DNA of 64,000 nucleotides, taken from contig NZ_VKNW01000005.1 of the NCBI RefSeq assembly GCF_007474535.1, positions 248,001 through 312,000 of the forward strand, read 5' to 3'. The notes below the pieces were generated by a model, which saw nothing but the letters and a program-made list of their open reading frames with translations, was not told the origin of the DNA and ran no database searches. The position numbers and the translations under genes were made by a program. The stretch comes from Chryseobacterium echinoideorum (GTDB lineage Bacteria; Bacteroidota; Bacteroidia; Flavobacteriales; Weeksellaceae). This document shows, piece after piece, positions 53,712-62,660 of this stretch; the stretch's first letter is position 1, and the number at the start of each line of letters is the position of its first letter.

Positions 53712-54185
53712 TTAACAACATCCGCTTCCGGGTTTGCACGAATTGGCAGAATTTACTTTCAGCTCAGATAAATTTCTTTTAGGTTTTTCCGCAGGAATTC
53801 CGCAAGCATCCTGAGCTAAGCACGCCGTCGTTTTATTCTTAAGGACGAAATGTTGTCCGTTGAAATCCAGATCGTATTTTCCAATAGTATCAGCTTGATA
53901 TTCCACTTCGATTTCAGAATTTTCGATACCTAATTTTTCTTCGGAAAGTTTAATAATGTTGAGAAGTTTTGCGGGTTTTAGACGATGTTCGTAATCATCC
54001 GCATTCCAAAGCTGGAAGTTCACCACTTTTTCGTTACGAATCGTTCCGCCACAATCAATAAAGTTTTTGTTAATCATTCCCACCTCGGTTACGTGGAAAT
54101 GTTCAGGTACAAAAGTTCCGTTTTCCAGTTGAAATTCTACATTCTCCAATGTTGGCAGAATTTCTTTGATTTGTTCTAATGTCAT
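53712..54185 (-). CDS. DUF6428 family protein of the arsenic operon
   Basis: A 157-residue protein of the DUF6428 type, a family I know mainly from arsenic operons of Bacteroidota, with unknown function. The visible opening is LPTLENVEFQLENGTFVPEHFHVTEVG (in parts) and the body is beta-rich. The end is cysteine-rich (NSCKPGSGCC), well suited to bind As(III) or another soft metal. An arsenite chaperone or buffer role is inferred from its place and this tail. A copy of the ArsR-operator-like sequence lies 29 bases before its start. Confidence 0.78.
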   Translation of the reverse strand: MTLEQIKEILPTLENVEFQLENGTFVPEHFHVTEVGMINKNFIDCGGTIRNEKVVNFQLWNADDYEHRLKPAKLLNIIKLSEEKLGIENSEIEVEYQADTIGKYDLDFNGQHFVLKNKTTACLAQDACGIPAEKPKRNLSELKVNSANSCKPGSGCC

Positions 54186-54213
54186 AAGATTACTATTTTA
54201 AATTTAATGTTTT

Positions 54214-54229
54214 ATTGCAATATTACGAT
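54214..54229. promoter_or_regulatory. Second copy of ArsR-operator-like 16-mer
   Basis: ATTGCAATATTACGAT, identical to 54592-54607 upstream of arsR, here in the gap between arsR and DUF6428. It may give a second ArsR-controlled promoter inside the operon. Confidence 0.6.
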
Positions 54230-54248
54230 TAATGTTTTCAAAAAATGT

Positions 54249-54575
54249 CTAGCAACATTTTGTTTTGGAAACCGTTTCAATAATTTTCGAGAAATAGGCA
54301 TTCAGAACTTCGATCGCTTTTTCATCAATGCAATAGCAGATAGAATTTCCTTCGATATTTCCTTTGATGATCCCTGCGTTTTTGAGTTCCTTCAAATGCT
54401 GTGAAACGGTCGGCTGCGCCAAAGGAAGCTCATTGACGATGTCTCCACAGATGCATTCGTTGACTTTCATCAGATATTCGATGATGGCAATTCTCGCAGG
54501 ATGTCCAAGTGCTTTGGCAATGTTGGCGATCCTGTTTTGTTGTTCTGTGAAATGTTCTGTTTTGGTTGCGCCCAT
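54249..54575 (-). CDS. arsR: ArsR/SmtB family arsenic-responsive repressor
   Basis: A 108-residue winged-helix repressor. The As(III)-sensing pair is the CxC in NECICGDIVNELP, at the place of the classic ELCVCDL motif, and the recognition helix is QPTVSQHLKELKNAGII. The C-terminus ends KCC, a further possible thiol site. It probably represses the operon from the palindrome at 54588-54603 and is released by arsenite. Confidence 0.92.
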   Translation of the reverse strand: MGATKTEHFTEQQNRIANIAKALGHPARIAIIEYLMKVNECICGDIVNELPLAQPTVSQHLKELKNAGIIKGNIEGNSICYCIDEKAIEVLNAYFSKIIETVSKTKCC

Positions 54576-54587
54576 TCTTGAATAGTT

Positions 54588-54603
54588 TAATATTGCAATA
54601 TTA
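54588..54603. promoter_or_regulatory. Probable ArsR operator upstream of arsR
   Basis: TAATATTGCAATATTA is a perfect 16-base palindrome, 12 bases before the arsR start codon. ArsR-family repressors bind such AT-rich dyads over promoters. Its ATTGCAATATTACGAT overlap (54592-54607) recurs at 54214-54229. Confidence 0.7.
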
Positions 54604-54804
54604 CGATGTAAATTCTTTTAAAAAAAAGTATTTTCTAGTTTTTTCCAGAATATCAAACAAAATTTTTTTTATTCTTCTTTATATTTTATTGATATTTAGC
54701 TTATTCCTGATTGATTTTTTTTATGCAAAGCTTTCTCTTCAAACTATTTTAAGATGCAAAAACAATAAATTGCTTTACAAAGCGTGAAAAATTTAACAAT
54801 TCTC

Positions 54805-56340
54805 TTAATTATTCGTCATTACTTTATAAGTGGGATCTTCAATGATGTTGACATCAATGACTTCTTCTGCGTTTTTAAGCAATTGTCTGCAATCCGGACT
54901 CAAATGTCTTAAACGTATTGTTTTTCCGGCTTTGTGATATTTATCGGTAATTTTATGAAGGGTTTCAATGGCGGACATGTCTACTACTTTACTTTCTTTG
55001 AAATCTATAATGACTTCCTGCGGATCATTTGCCACATCAAATTTATCCGTAAATGCCGAAGCAGAACCAAAGAATAACGGTCCATAAATTTCATAATGCT
55101 TTACCCCTTTTTCATCAATAAACTTTCTGGCACGGATACGTTTAGCACTTTCCCAGGCAAATACCAAGGCTGAAATCACAACACCGATTAGTACAGCCAA
55201 GGCTAAATTGTGCAGAACGACAGTAATCACTGCCACCAAAATGCCTATAAAAATGTCGTGACGCGGCATCTTATTAATAATTCTGAAACTAACCCACTCA
55301 AAAGTCCCGATAGCAACCATCATCATCACACCCACCAAAGCCGCCATTGGAATCTGCTCAATAACAGGACCTCCTATCAAAATAACAAGCAATATAGTCA
55401 ATGCACCTATGATTGCAGAAAGTCTGGCTCTTGCACCTGCACCAATATTCACCAAGGTTTGGGCAACCATCGCGCAGCCTCCCATTCCTCCAAAAAAGCC
55501 GTTGGCAATGTTAGCCACACCTTGTGCAGCGGCTTCACGATTAGACCGACCTTTGGTATTGGTGATTTCATCAACCATATTAAGTGTAAGAAGACTTTCT
55601 ATCAATCCAACTCCTGCCATCACCAATGCGTAAGGAAAAATGATTTTGAAAGTATCTAAACTAAAAGGGATTTGCGGAATATGAAAAGAAGGTAAAGATC
55701 CGCTTACAGATGCAATATCAACCACCTTTTTCGTATCTATATTGAAAAAATAAACAATCCCGAATACTGCAATAATTGCTACCAAAGAAGCAGGAATAGC
55801 TTTAGTTAATTTGGGAAGAATAAAAACAATGGCAATCGTAAGCAGTGTTAATCCTGCCATAACATACAGTGCATTTCCCTGCATCCAAACTTCAGTGCCA
55901 TTTTGGAGAATTTTGAACTGTGCGACCTGAGCCATAAAAATAATTACCGCAAGACCGTTAAGAAAGCCATACATTACCGGTTGTGGAATTAATCGTACAA
56001 ACTTTCCCAACTTGAATATACCAACAAGTAACTGAAATAATCCCGCTAAAATTACTGCAGCGAAAAGATATTCTACGCCGTGTGCGGCAGCTAATGCAAT
56101 AAGGACAACAACAGTTGCTCCCGCTCCTCCCGAAACCATTCCCGGTCTTCCGCCCAGAACAGCAGTAACCAGTCCCATTAAAAAAGCCGCATAAAGCCCG
56201 GTTAAAGGAGAAAGTCCTGCCAAAATAGCAAATGATAAGCTTTCAGGAATCATAGTCATAGCGACCGTTAATCCTGCTAAAATTTCATTTTTATAATTAA
56301 TCTTCTGTTTGAAATCAAACAAGTTGATTATTTTCTGCAT
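54805..56340 (-). CDS. SulP family anion (sulfate/bicarbonate) transporter with STAS domain
   Basis: A 511-residue SulP carrier: about 14 membrane segments (with GLTVAMTMIPESLSFAILAG and GLYAAFLMGLVTAVLGGRPG early) and a C-terminal STAS domain (about 400-511, VVDMSAIETLHKITDKYHK). It likely moves sulfate, bicarbonate or dicarboxylate; no carbonic anhydrase or sulfur genes are nearby to decide. The ATG at 56340 (MQKIINLFDFK) is preferred to a start 17 codons upstream. Confidence 0.9.
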   Translation of the reverse strand: MQKIINLFDFKQKINYKNEILAGLTVAMTMIPESLSFAILAGLSPLTGLYAAFLMGLVTAVLGGRPGMVSGGAGATVVVLIALAAAHGVEYLFAAVILAGLFQLLVGIFKLGKFVRLIPQPVMYGFLNGLAVIIFMAQVAQFKILQNGTEVWMQGNALYVMAGLTLLTIAIVFILPKLTKAIPASLVAIIAVFGIVYFFNIDTKKVVDIASVSGSLPSFHIPQIPFSLDTFKIIFPYALVMAGVGLIESLLTLNMVDEITNTKGRSNREAAAQGVANIANGFFGGMGGCAMVAQTLVNIGAGARARLSAIIGALTILLVILIGGPVIEQIPMAALVGVMMMVAIGTFEWVSFRIINKMPRHDIFIGILVAVITVVLHNLALAVLIGVVISALVFAWESAKRIRARKFIDEKGVKHYEIYGPLFFGSASAFTDKFDVANDPQEVIIDFKESKVVDMSAIETLHKITDKYHKAGKTIRLRHLSPDCRQLLKNAEEVIDVNIIEDPTYKVMTNN

Positions 56341-56616
56341 AATATATAAATTGTAGAATTTGAAATACTCCCGATCGAAACAATCAGGCACGATAGATAG
56401 CCAATAAATAATTGGTAAAATAACAGTTTAACCTTAGATCAAGGCGGTGTAACTTGGGAGGATGTTTGTACTGTCTTTTTCATTGAGTTGCAAAGCTACA
56501 ATTTTTTAATAAAATAATGAAAATTTGTCTCATCAGACTAAGAATGATATTTTGCAGACCGTCAAATCTTGAAATTTTCTTGTTTAAGATTTAAAAATAA
56601 TCTATCTTGAAAAATG

Positions 56617-56624
56617 TATATTTG
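56617..56624 (+). promoter_or_regulatory. -7 box TATATTTG for the small basic protein
   Basis: Match to TAnnTTTG, 33 bases before the ATG at 56658. No TTG at the right spacing. Confidence 0.4.
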
Positions 56625-56657
56625 CATCATCAACAGAGAAATAATTAATCTGAAATT

Positions 56658-56951
56658 ATGGGAAAGAAAAAATATAAAAAGCAATTAATCAGTACTCTGA
56701 AGTCACTGGAAAATACGGAACATTATATCTTGGAAAGTATGACCAATCTGATGTTGTTTGGGGAATTGAAGAAAAGCAAGATTGAATTTAAAAACGGAGA
56801 CACTTTTAGTTTCAAAGACAATATATTCGATTACAGCGAAGATAAAAACATCAGAAAACTGGCAAAACTTCGCAGAAAGATGCTGAAAACGATGAATAAG
56901 ATGGTTAATAAAAATAAATTTAAAGATAAAGAAATCAAATTTCTGAGTTGA
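56658..56951 (+). CDS. Hypothetical small basic protein
   Basis: A 97-residue, Lys-rich soluble protein with no recognised domain: a basic start (MGKKKYKKQ), a probable helix (LISTLKSLENTEHYILESMTNL), a short strand KIEFKNGDTFSFKD, and a Lys/Met-rich helix at the end (RKMLKTMNKMVNKNKFKDKE). It may bind nucleic acid, but nothing shows this. It is the sole gene on this strand here and converges with the beta-lactamase gene across a perfect palindrome. Confidence 0.6.
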   Translation: MGKKKYKKQLISTLKSLENTEHYILESMTNLMLFGELKKSKIEFKNGDTFSFKDNIFDYSEDKNIRKLAKLRRKMLKTMNKMVNKNKFKDKEIKFLS

Positions 56952-56963
56952 TTCAGATCTTAA

Positions 56964-57009
56964 AGTAAATACTAAAAGTCCCTAAATTTAGGGACTTTTA
57001 GTATTTACT
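56964..57009. terminator. 46-base perfect palindrome, bidirectional terminator
   Basis: AGTAAATACTAAAAGTCCC reads into its exact complement with no spacer (centre between 56986 and 56987). It lies between two converging genes and gives a strong hairpin with U-rich ends on both strands. Confidence 0.8.
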
Positions 57010-57019
57010 ATTGAAAAAT

Positions 57020-57772
57020 TTATTGTTTATTCTTAAATAATTGAATGGTATAGTCTAATAATTCTGTTCCTCCCGCATTTCCGTGACCGGGAATAATAAT
57101 TTTGGTGTCATTATATTTTGCTCTGATTTTTTTGACCGTTTCAGACCAATCATTTGTATTGGCATCTCCGATATAGCCTTTGGTTGCCTCCATTTCTTTA
57201 ATAAGACAACCGCCAAACATTGCCTTTTCTTCTGGAAAATAACCAATGATATTATCTTTGGTGTGACCTTCCCCCAAAAACTCCGCATAAACTTTTTGAT
57301 TTCCTACCATTAATGTTAGTTGACCATCGAAACCATTCTGGGGTATATTAAAGCTGTTATTTTTTGTCAACTCAATCGTTTTATTATTGGCATAAGAAGG
57401 AATTTTATTTTTATCAAATTCTTTCAGACCCCCTACACAATCATCATGGAAATGGGTCGCTATCACAGCATTTATTTTAGAATTAAGTTTATTTTTAATC
57501 CAGACAATCAGTTCGGCAGAACTTTTATCATCTACAGGAGTATCAAAAACTACGGTTTCATTCTCATTTTCTACAATCATCCCGTTGCATTCCACTCTCC
57601 CAAACGATTCGGTATTGAGATAAGAAATATGCTGATAAACGTGATTTGATAACTGAATAATTTTCAAATCCTTAGATTGATAAACGATTTCACTTTTTTT
57701 ACCGTTAAACTTCTGAGCGTGACAGCTTAACAAAAGAAATACTGAAATTAAAATTCCTAAAATCGGCTTCAT
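57020..57772 (-). CDS. Subclass B1 metallo-beta-lactamase, predicted lipoprotein
   Basis: A 250-residue B1 metallo-beta-lactamase that would hydrolyse beta-lactams, including carbapenems. All six B1 zinc ligands are present: His107, His109 and Asp111 (THFHDD), His170 (LGEGHT), Cys189 (FGGCLIK) and His230 (PGHGN). Lys192 sits at the usual substrate-carboxylate position (Cys+3). By eye the body (FDTPVDD, SYANNKTIEL, GGTELLDYT) is nearer to CcrA/CfiA than to IND/BlaB. The signal ends in LLLSC, a lipobox, so it is probably membrane-anchored. Monocistronic, beside an efflux operon on the same strand. Confidence 0.9.
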   Translation of the reverse strand: MKPILGILISVFLLLSCHAQKFNGKKSEIVYQSKDLKIIQLSNHVYQHISYLNTESFGRVECNGMIVENENETVVFDTPVDDKSSAELIVWIKNKLNSKINAVIATHFHDDCVGGLKEFDKNKIPSYANNKTIELTKNNSFNIPQNGFDGQLTLMVGNQKVYAEFLGEGHTKDNIIGYFPEEKAMFGGCLIKEMEATKGYIGDANTNDWSETVKKIRAKYNDTKIIIPGHGNAGGTELLDYTIQLFKNKQ

Positions 57773-57842
57773 AAAAATATTATTGAACTAATATAAAAAA
57801 GTTTTTAAATTAAAAAAAGTAAACCTCATATTTATTAAACTT

Positions 57843-57875
57843 AAAAAAATCCTGATCAATTCAGGATTTTTTTTA
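57843..57875. terminator. Terminator after the efflux operon
   Basis: A perfect 13-bp A/T-rich stem (ATCCTGA core) with loop TCAAT, about 10 bases beyond the HlyD-type gene stop; A and T runs on both sides. Confidence 0.75.
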
Positions 57876-57883
57876 AAATTAAA

Positions 57884-59080
57884 TTATTTACCGGATTTCT
57901 CTTTCAGCTCTTCTTTGTCCTTATCGGAAGGATTCCAAACCTTTACCTCTGCATTTTTATCAATTCCTGAGAGAACCTGTACGTTGATTCCGTCACTGGC
58001 TCCGAGTTTTACATAAACTTTTTTGAATTTTCCGTCCTTTTGTTTTACCTCTACAAAAGGCTTGTCTTTACCATTGCTTTTTTCATATTGAATAAGAGAT
58101 TCATCCAAAAGAAGAGCATTTTTTTGAGAACTTAAAACAATTTCTCCGTTGGCAGAAAATCCTGCTCTGATGTATTCATTATTAGGGTTAAAAACATCTC
58201 CTTCCACAGGAAACTTGATGGTTCCGCTGTTGTCTTTTCCTTTAGGAGCAATCATCGTAAGTTTTCCGGGAAAAGATTTATTCTGCAATGCTCCGATCAC
58301 AATATTCATATCCATTCCCTGTTTTAGTTTTCCGGCTTGGGCTTCATCAATTTCTCCCTGAAAAATCAAAGAATTAAGATCTGCAATAGAGCAAATGGTT
58401 GTTCCCGCATTGAAAGAGTTGGCTTCAATTACCTGGCTTCCTACTTTCACCGGAACTTCAAGAACGGTTCCTGAAGCTTTTGAACGAATCTGAGTAGTTG
58501 CTAAACCCTGCAATTCCGGAATAGCTCCTGTTTTTGCGATCTGTAGAGCTTTTCGTGCTGTTACGAATTGTTGATTAGCGTTTTTCAAAGCCTGCTGTTG
58601 TGTGTATAATTGCTGTTGTGCGGTCAAATATTCCTGTTTTGAAATCACTCCTTGTTTAAATAGTTTTTCAGACATGGTAAACTGAGTCTGCATATTAGAA
58701 ACATTCATTTTGGCATTGTTGATCTGAAGCTGCGCATTCTGCACATTTTGCTGTGCATTGTTTACCTCTGCAATATTCGGAACAATTCTTACGGTTGCGA
58801 TGAGCTGTCCTGCTTCTACACGATCGCCTTCGTCTACAAGAATTTTATCAATAATCCCTGCGATATTGGGTTTGATTTCAATTTCTTCTTTTGGAATAAT
58901 TTTTCCGGTCGCCATTACCTTATCTTCCATATTCTGGATGGTTGGTTTTCGGGTAAGAAAAGTTACACTTTCTTTTGAGTTGGATTTTACGAGGTAGCTG
59001 ATTCCGGCGAATAATGCAACAGCAAAAATAAGCCCGAGCAGAATGTAAATTGCTTTTTTCCAGGTAAACTTCTTTTTCAT
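57884..59080 (-). CDS. HlyD/MacA-type efflux periplasmic adaptor
   Basis: A 398-residue membrane-fusion protein: one N-terminal helix (AIYILLGLIFAVALFAGISYL), a split lipoyl domain (KIIPKEEIEIKPNIAGIIDKI and VRAKASGTVLEVPVKVGS-like RSKASGTVLEV), and a coiled-coil hairpin (about 110-190, rich in Gln/Asn/Ala). It would bridge the inner-membrane ABC permease and an outer-membrane channel. It is last in the four-gene MacAB-like operon; no TolC gene is included. Confidence 0.88.
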   Translation of the reverse strand: MKKKFTWKKAIYILLGLIFAVALFAGISYLVKSNSKESVTFLTRKPTIQNMEDKVMATGKIIPKEEIEIKPNIAGIIDKILVDEGDRVEAGQLIATVRIVPNIAEVNNAQQNVQNAQLQINNAKMNVSNMQTQFTMSEKLFKQGVISKQEYLTAQQQLYTQQQALKNANQQFVTARKALQIAKTGAIPELQGLATTQIRSKASGTVLEVPVKVGSQVIEANSFNAGTTICSIADLNSLIFQGEIDEAQAGKLKQGMDMNIVIGALQNKSFPGKLTMIAPKGKDNSGTIKFPVEGDVFNPNNEYIRAGFSANGEIVLSSQKNALLLDESLIQYEKSNGKDKPFVEVKQKDGKFKKVYVKLGASDGINVQVLSGIDKNAEVKVWNPSDKDKEELKEKSGK

Positions 59081-59168
59081 ATGTTTAATAGTCTAAATTT
59101 TAATTTTATAAAAGATAATTCAAATACAATTTTTATAATAATCAATGTAAAACCAATTCATCATTTGA

Positions 59169-60440
59169 TTATTCGCTCCTTAATGCTTCAATAGGTCGGA
59201 TCTTCACCGCTCTCTGTGCCGGAATCATTCCGATAATGAGTCCCAGTAAAATCATCACACCCATTGCCGAAAATACGTCACCATAATTTACTGTAGGATT
59301 GTAAAAAGGAAAAGCATCCTGATTCTTTGTCAAAATATCTATAATCATCAGCAAAATAATTCCGAACATAAAACCAATTAGCCCGGAGACAAGAGTAATA
59401 ACAACACTTTCTAACAAAATCTGGTTTCTTACTTCGGAAGGTTTTGCTCCTAATGCACGGCGGATTCCGATTTCTTTGGTTCGTTCTTTCACGGTGATCA
59501 GTAAAATATTAGAAATCGCAATAACTCCAGCAATGATGGTTAATGTTCCTACAATAATCGTTAAAAGCTGCATTCCTGTAAGAAACCCTGTCATTTTTTC
59601 AAACATTTTACCTAGATTGAATGTTCCGAATGCATTGGTATCTTCCGGTGAAACGCTGTTTTTACTTTTAAGCTCATCTTTTGCCTGATCTTCCACAATT
59701 GCCAGATCTGCGTCGGGTTTACTTACGATAGCAAAAAAATCTACACGGTCACCATCATTAAACATTCTCGTAAAAGTAGAAAGCGGGATAAAAGCAGTGG
59801 TATCATTATTATTTGGGCCTCCGGCTTTGGCTACTTTATAAACTCCTATGACATTGAAAAATATCCCTTTAATGTTGATTGATTTTCCGATAGGATTTTC
59901 ATTTTTCTTGGCATCGAAAAAGTTTTTGTAAATACCTTCGCCGATTACCGTCACGTTTTTGTTTCCAGAAATATCGGCATCGTTGAGATAGCGTCCGAAA
60001 ATCAGTTTCTTTTCTGAAATTTTATTTCCTACAGGATAATCTCCGGTTAAGGTATAAACTGCGGTTTTTCCGTTTCTGCTCATCTGCTCTCCCGGATTTC
60101 CGAAACTTCCTCTGGAATTCTGTGGAGAAATATAATCAATCTGAGGAATTTTTCTTTCTAGCAAATCCATATCCGGCAAATGAAGTGACATTTGTCTTCC
60201 TTTTGGAAAACCGTTGTATGGAATTGATGTATTTTGTGCCCAAAGAAAAATAGAATTGGTCGCAAAACCTGAAAAAAGTTTATCAAAACCATTTTCCATG
60301 CCTTTTGCAGCACCCAAAAGACTTACGTACAAAAACATTCCCCAACCCACACCAATCATGGTGAGAAAGGTACGAAGCTTATTATTCTTGAGTGAATAAT
60401 AAATTTCCTGCCATGTATCTTTTCTGAATATGATGTTCAT
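59169..60440 (-). CDS. MacB/FtsX-type ABC transporter permease (second)
   Basis: A 423-residue MacB-type permease: one N-terminal helix, a large periplasmic domain (about 50-285), then three helices (about 290-410). Conserved ERTKEIGIRRALGAKP coupling helix is present after the first C-terminal helix. It ends with KIRPIEALRSE. A paralogue of the preceding gene, with which it may form a heterodimer. Confidence 0.88.
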   Translation of the reverse strand: MNIIFRKDTWQEIYYSLKNNKLRTFLTMIGVGWGMFLYVSLLGAAKGMENGFDKLFSGFATNSIFLWAQNTSIPYNGFPKGRQMSLHLPDMDLLERKIPQIDYISPQNSRGSFGNPGEQMSRNGKTAVYTLTGDYPVGNKISEKKLIFGRYLNDADISGNKNVTVIGEGIYKNFFDAKKNENPIGKSINIKGIFFNVIGVYKVAKAGGPNNNDTTAFIPLSTFTRMFNDGDRVDFFAIVSKPDADLAIVEDQAKDELKSKNSVSPEDTNAFGTFNLGKMFEKMTGFLTGMQLLTIIVGTLTIIAGVIAISNILLITVKERTKEIGIRRALGAKPSEVRNQILLESVVITLVSGLIGFMFGIILLMIIDILTKNQDAFPFYNPTVNYGDVFSAMGVMILLGLIIGMIPAQRAVKIRPIEALRSE

Positions 60441-60598
60441 TTTCTAAATATCAACTTTTTATTTACAAAGTGAATTTGATTTTTCCTGAATTATAATTAC
60501 GATTGTCCACTTCTAATCATGTATAGATTCTTTGAGTATAGCGGATATTCAAAATTATTATTTCAAACTTAAAATTCACTATTTACCATTCACTATTG

Positions 60599-61828
60599 TC
60601 ATTCTGTTCTTAATGCTTCAATCGGTCTGATCCTGGAAGCTCTGTACGCCGGAATAAATCCTGCAATTAATCCCGAAATAACCAGACAGATAAAAGCTGT
60701 AAAGATTAACCCCCATCCTACACTCGGATCCTTGATGAAATACTTTTCAAGACTATCGCCTATCAGCTCCAGTGTCAAAACTCCGATTCCTACTCCAATA
60801 AAACCTGAAATAACGGTAATGACGATACTTTCCTGCATGATAAGTCCTACAATACTTTTCGGTTTGGCTCCAATAGCTTTTCTTACCCCAATTTCTTTGG
60901 TTCGTTCTTTAACAATATATACCATAATATTGCTGATCCCGATAATTCCCGCCAGTAAAGTTCCCATTCCGATAAAACCGACAATCATGGTAATCACAAA
61001 AAGGAAAGTGAAAGAATCTTTAAGTCCTTCTGCACGGTTGTTGACAAAAATTGCGTTTTCATCATCAGGAGATACCTTTTTTCTTGCTTTCAGCTCTTTT
61101 TCCAGGTTTTTACCGTATTCGATAGCCTGTTCAGGTTTCATATTTTCGTTATAAGCAATATAAATACTGCTTATCGTATCAGAACCTTTTTTAATCTGCT
61201 GTAAAGTGGAAACAGGTATACTGATCATTCTTTCATCCCAGTCACCTCCATCATCACTGAAGACCCCGATGACTTTAAAGATACTCCCGTTAACTTCAAG
61301 TTCTTTTCCTATAGGATCACCATTTTTTATCAAATCCCGCTGAACCATTCTTCCGATAACCGCCACATATTGATTATTTGAAATATCTCTTTTAGAAATA
61401 AATCTTCCGTTCATCAGCTTACGGTTTTCAATAAAAGATTCTTCATCATTGGCACCTGAAATCTGATAATTTCCGCTTTCCTTGCCATATTTTACCAAAA
61501 AATTAGTAGAATATCTTGGTGTAGAATACTGTACTTTATCCGGTTGAGAACCGATGATGGCTTCATAATCAGAGTTATTAAGGGTTATATTTCTGTTTGC
61601 CTGCAAACCACCATAAGCAATATTGGTACGTCCGGTAAAAATTGAGATCAGATTTTGTGCATCTCTCGTAAAGCCTTCTTGAAAGGCATTCTGAAGACCA
61701 TTTCCGATCCCGAAAAGCACAATGAAAATATACAGTCCCAATGCTACAGTAAAGCCAGAAAGTACCGTCCGCAAAATATTGCTGCGGATAGAACTAAAGA
61801 TTTCCTGCCAACGATCTAAGTCAAACAT
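60599..61828 (-). CDS. MacB/FtsX-type ABC transporter permease (first)
   Basis: A 409-residue MacB-type permease with the same plan: N-terminal helix (LRTVLSGFTVALGLYIFIVLFG), periplasmic domain, three C-terminal helices and the ERTKEIGVRKAIGAKPKS coupling helix; it ends RIRPIEALRTE. It lies between the ATPase and the second permease. It likely acts as a heterodimer with its neighbour in mechanotransmission-type export; substrate unknown. Confidence 0.88.
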   Translation of the reverse strand: MFDLDRWQEIFSSIRSNILRTVLSGFTVALGLYIFIVLFGIGNGLQNAFQEGFTRDAQNLISIFTGRTNIAYGGLQANRNITLNNSDYEAIIGSQPDKVQYSTPRYSTNFLVKYGKESGNYQISGANDEESFIENRKLMNGRFISKRDISNNQYVAVIGRMVQRDLIKNGDPIGKELEVNGSIFKVIGVFSDDGGDWDERMISIPVSTLQQIKKGSDTISSIYIAYNENMKPEQAIEYGKNLEKELKARKKVSPDDENAIFVNNRAEGLKDSFTFLFVITMIVGFIGMGTLLAGIIGISNIMVYIVKERTKEIGVRKAIGAKPKSIVGLIMQESIVITVISGFIGVGIGVLTLELIGDSLEKYFIKDPSVGWGLIFTAFICLVISGLIAGFIPAYRASRIRPIEALRTE

Positions 61829-61970
61829 ATTTTTTGGTTTGATGCGGGAAGCTGGATGATTGAGATCGCCAATCTCGCCGCTGATTTTTCATTTTTTTAA
61901 ATATAAACTGTAATTGTTTCCAACAATTCTTAAATCAATACATCATTCATTCTTCGTGATTGATCCAACC

Positions 61971-62660
61971 TTACAAAACAATCTGCTCAATAAACTCATC
62001 ACTCTCAATGATTCCGTCGCGGAGTATTACATTTCTTTTGGTTTGTGCAGCTACATCCGGCTCGTGTGTAACAACAATAATTGTTTTTCCTTCGTTATTA
62101 ATATCCTGAAGAAGCTTCATGATATCATGCGTTGTTTTGGAATCCAAAGCTCCGGTCGGCTCATCAGCAAGAATGACTTTCGGATCTGTAATCAGGGCTC
62201 TTGCAATGGCAACTCTTTGTTTTTGTCCACCCGAAAGCTCATTGGGGAGATGATTTGCCCATTGTCCCAATCCTACTTTTTCCAGATATTCCAAAGCTTT
62301 CTGGTTTCGCTCTTTTCTGGGAACATTCTGATAGTACAAAGGAAGCGCGACATTTTCTACGGCTGTTTTGTACCCGATCAGATTAAAAGACTGAAAAACA
62401 AATCCCAAAAATTTGGATCTGTACTCTGCAGCTTTTACTTCGTTGAGATGCTCAATAGGAATTCCGTCCAGCTCATAAATTCCGGAATCTTTTTCGTCTA
62501 AAATTCCGATAATATTCAGCAAAGTAGATTTTCCCGAACCTGAACTTCCCATAATAGAGACAAATTCACCTTCGGAAATATTGAGATTAATCCCTTTGAG
62601 AACGTGCAGTTTACTTTTCCCTGTATCGTATGACTTATGTAAATCCTGAATTACTAACAT
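61971..62660 (-). CDS. ABC transporter ATP-binding protein (MacB/LolD type)
   Basis: A 229-residue ATPase with Walker [11 protein letters not shown]-loop in [10 protein letters not shown], signature [15 protein letters not shown] and Walker [13 protein letters not shown]. The separate ATPase with MacB-like permeases is the usual Bacteroidota layout. It starts a unit with two permeases and the adaptor. Gaps of 90-160 bases between the genes are wide for one operon but no terminator is seen. Confidence 0.9.
   Translation of the reverse strand: MLVIQDLHKSYDTGKSKLHVLKGINLNISEGEFVSIMGSSGSGKSTLLNIIGILDEKDSGIYELDGIPIEHLNEVKAAEYRSKFLGFVFQSFNLIGYKTAVENVALPLYYQNVPRKERNQKALEYLEKVGLGQWANHLPNELSGGQKQRVAIARALITDPKVILADEPTGALDSKTTHDIMKLLQDINNEGKTIIVVTHEPDVAAQTKRNVILRDGIIESDEFIEQIVL

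Noticed and set aside
54566..54787. A 73-residue plus-strand frame overlapping the arsR start and operator
   Set aside because: Hydrophobic by AT-rich composition only; it overlaps arsR and its operator, with no promoter.
57020..62660. Beta-lactamase plus efflux operon as a mobile resistance island
   Set aside because: No integrase, transposase or terminal repeats; MacAB-type operons and B1 enzymes are normal chromosomal genes in this family.
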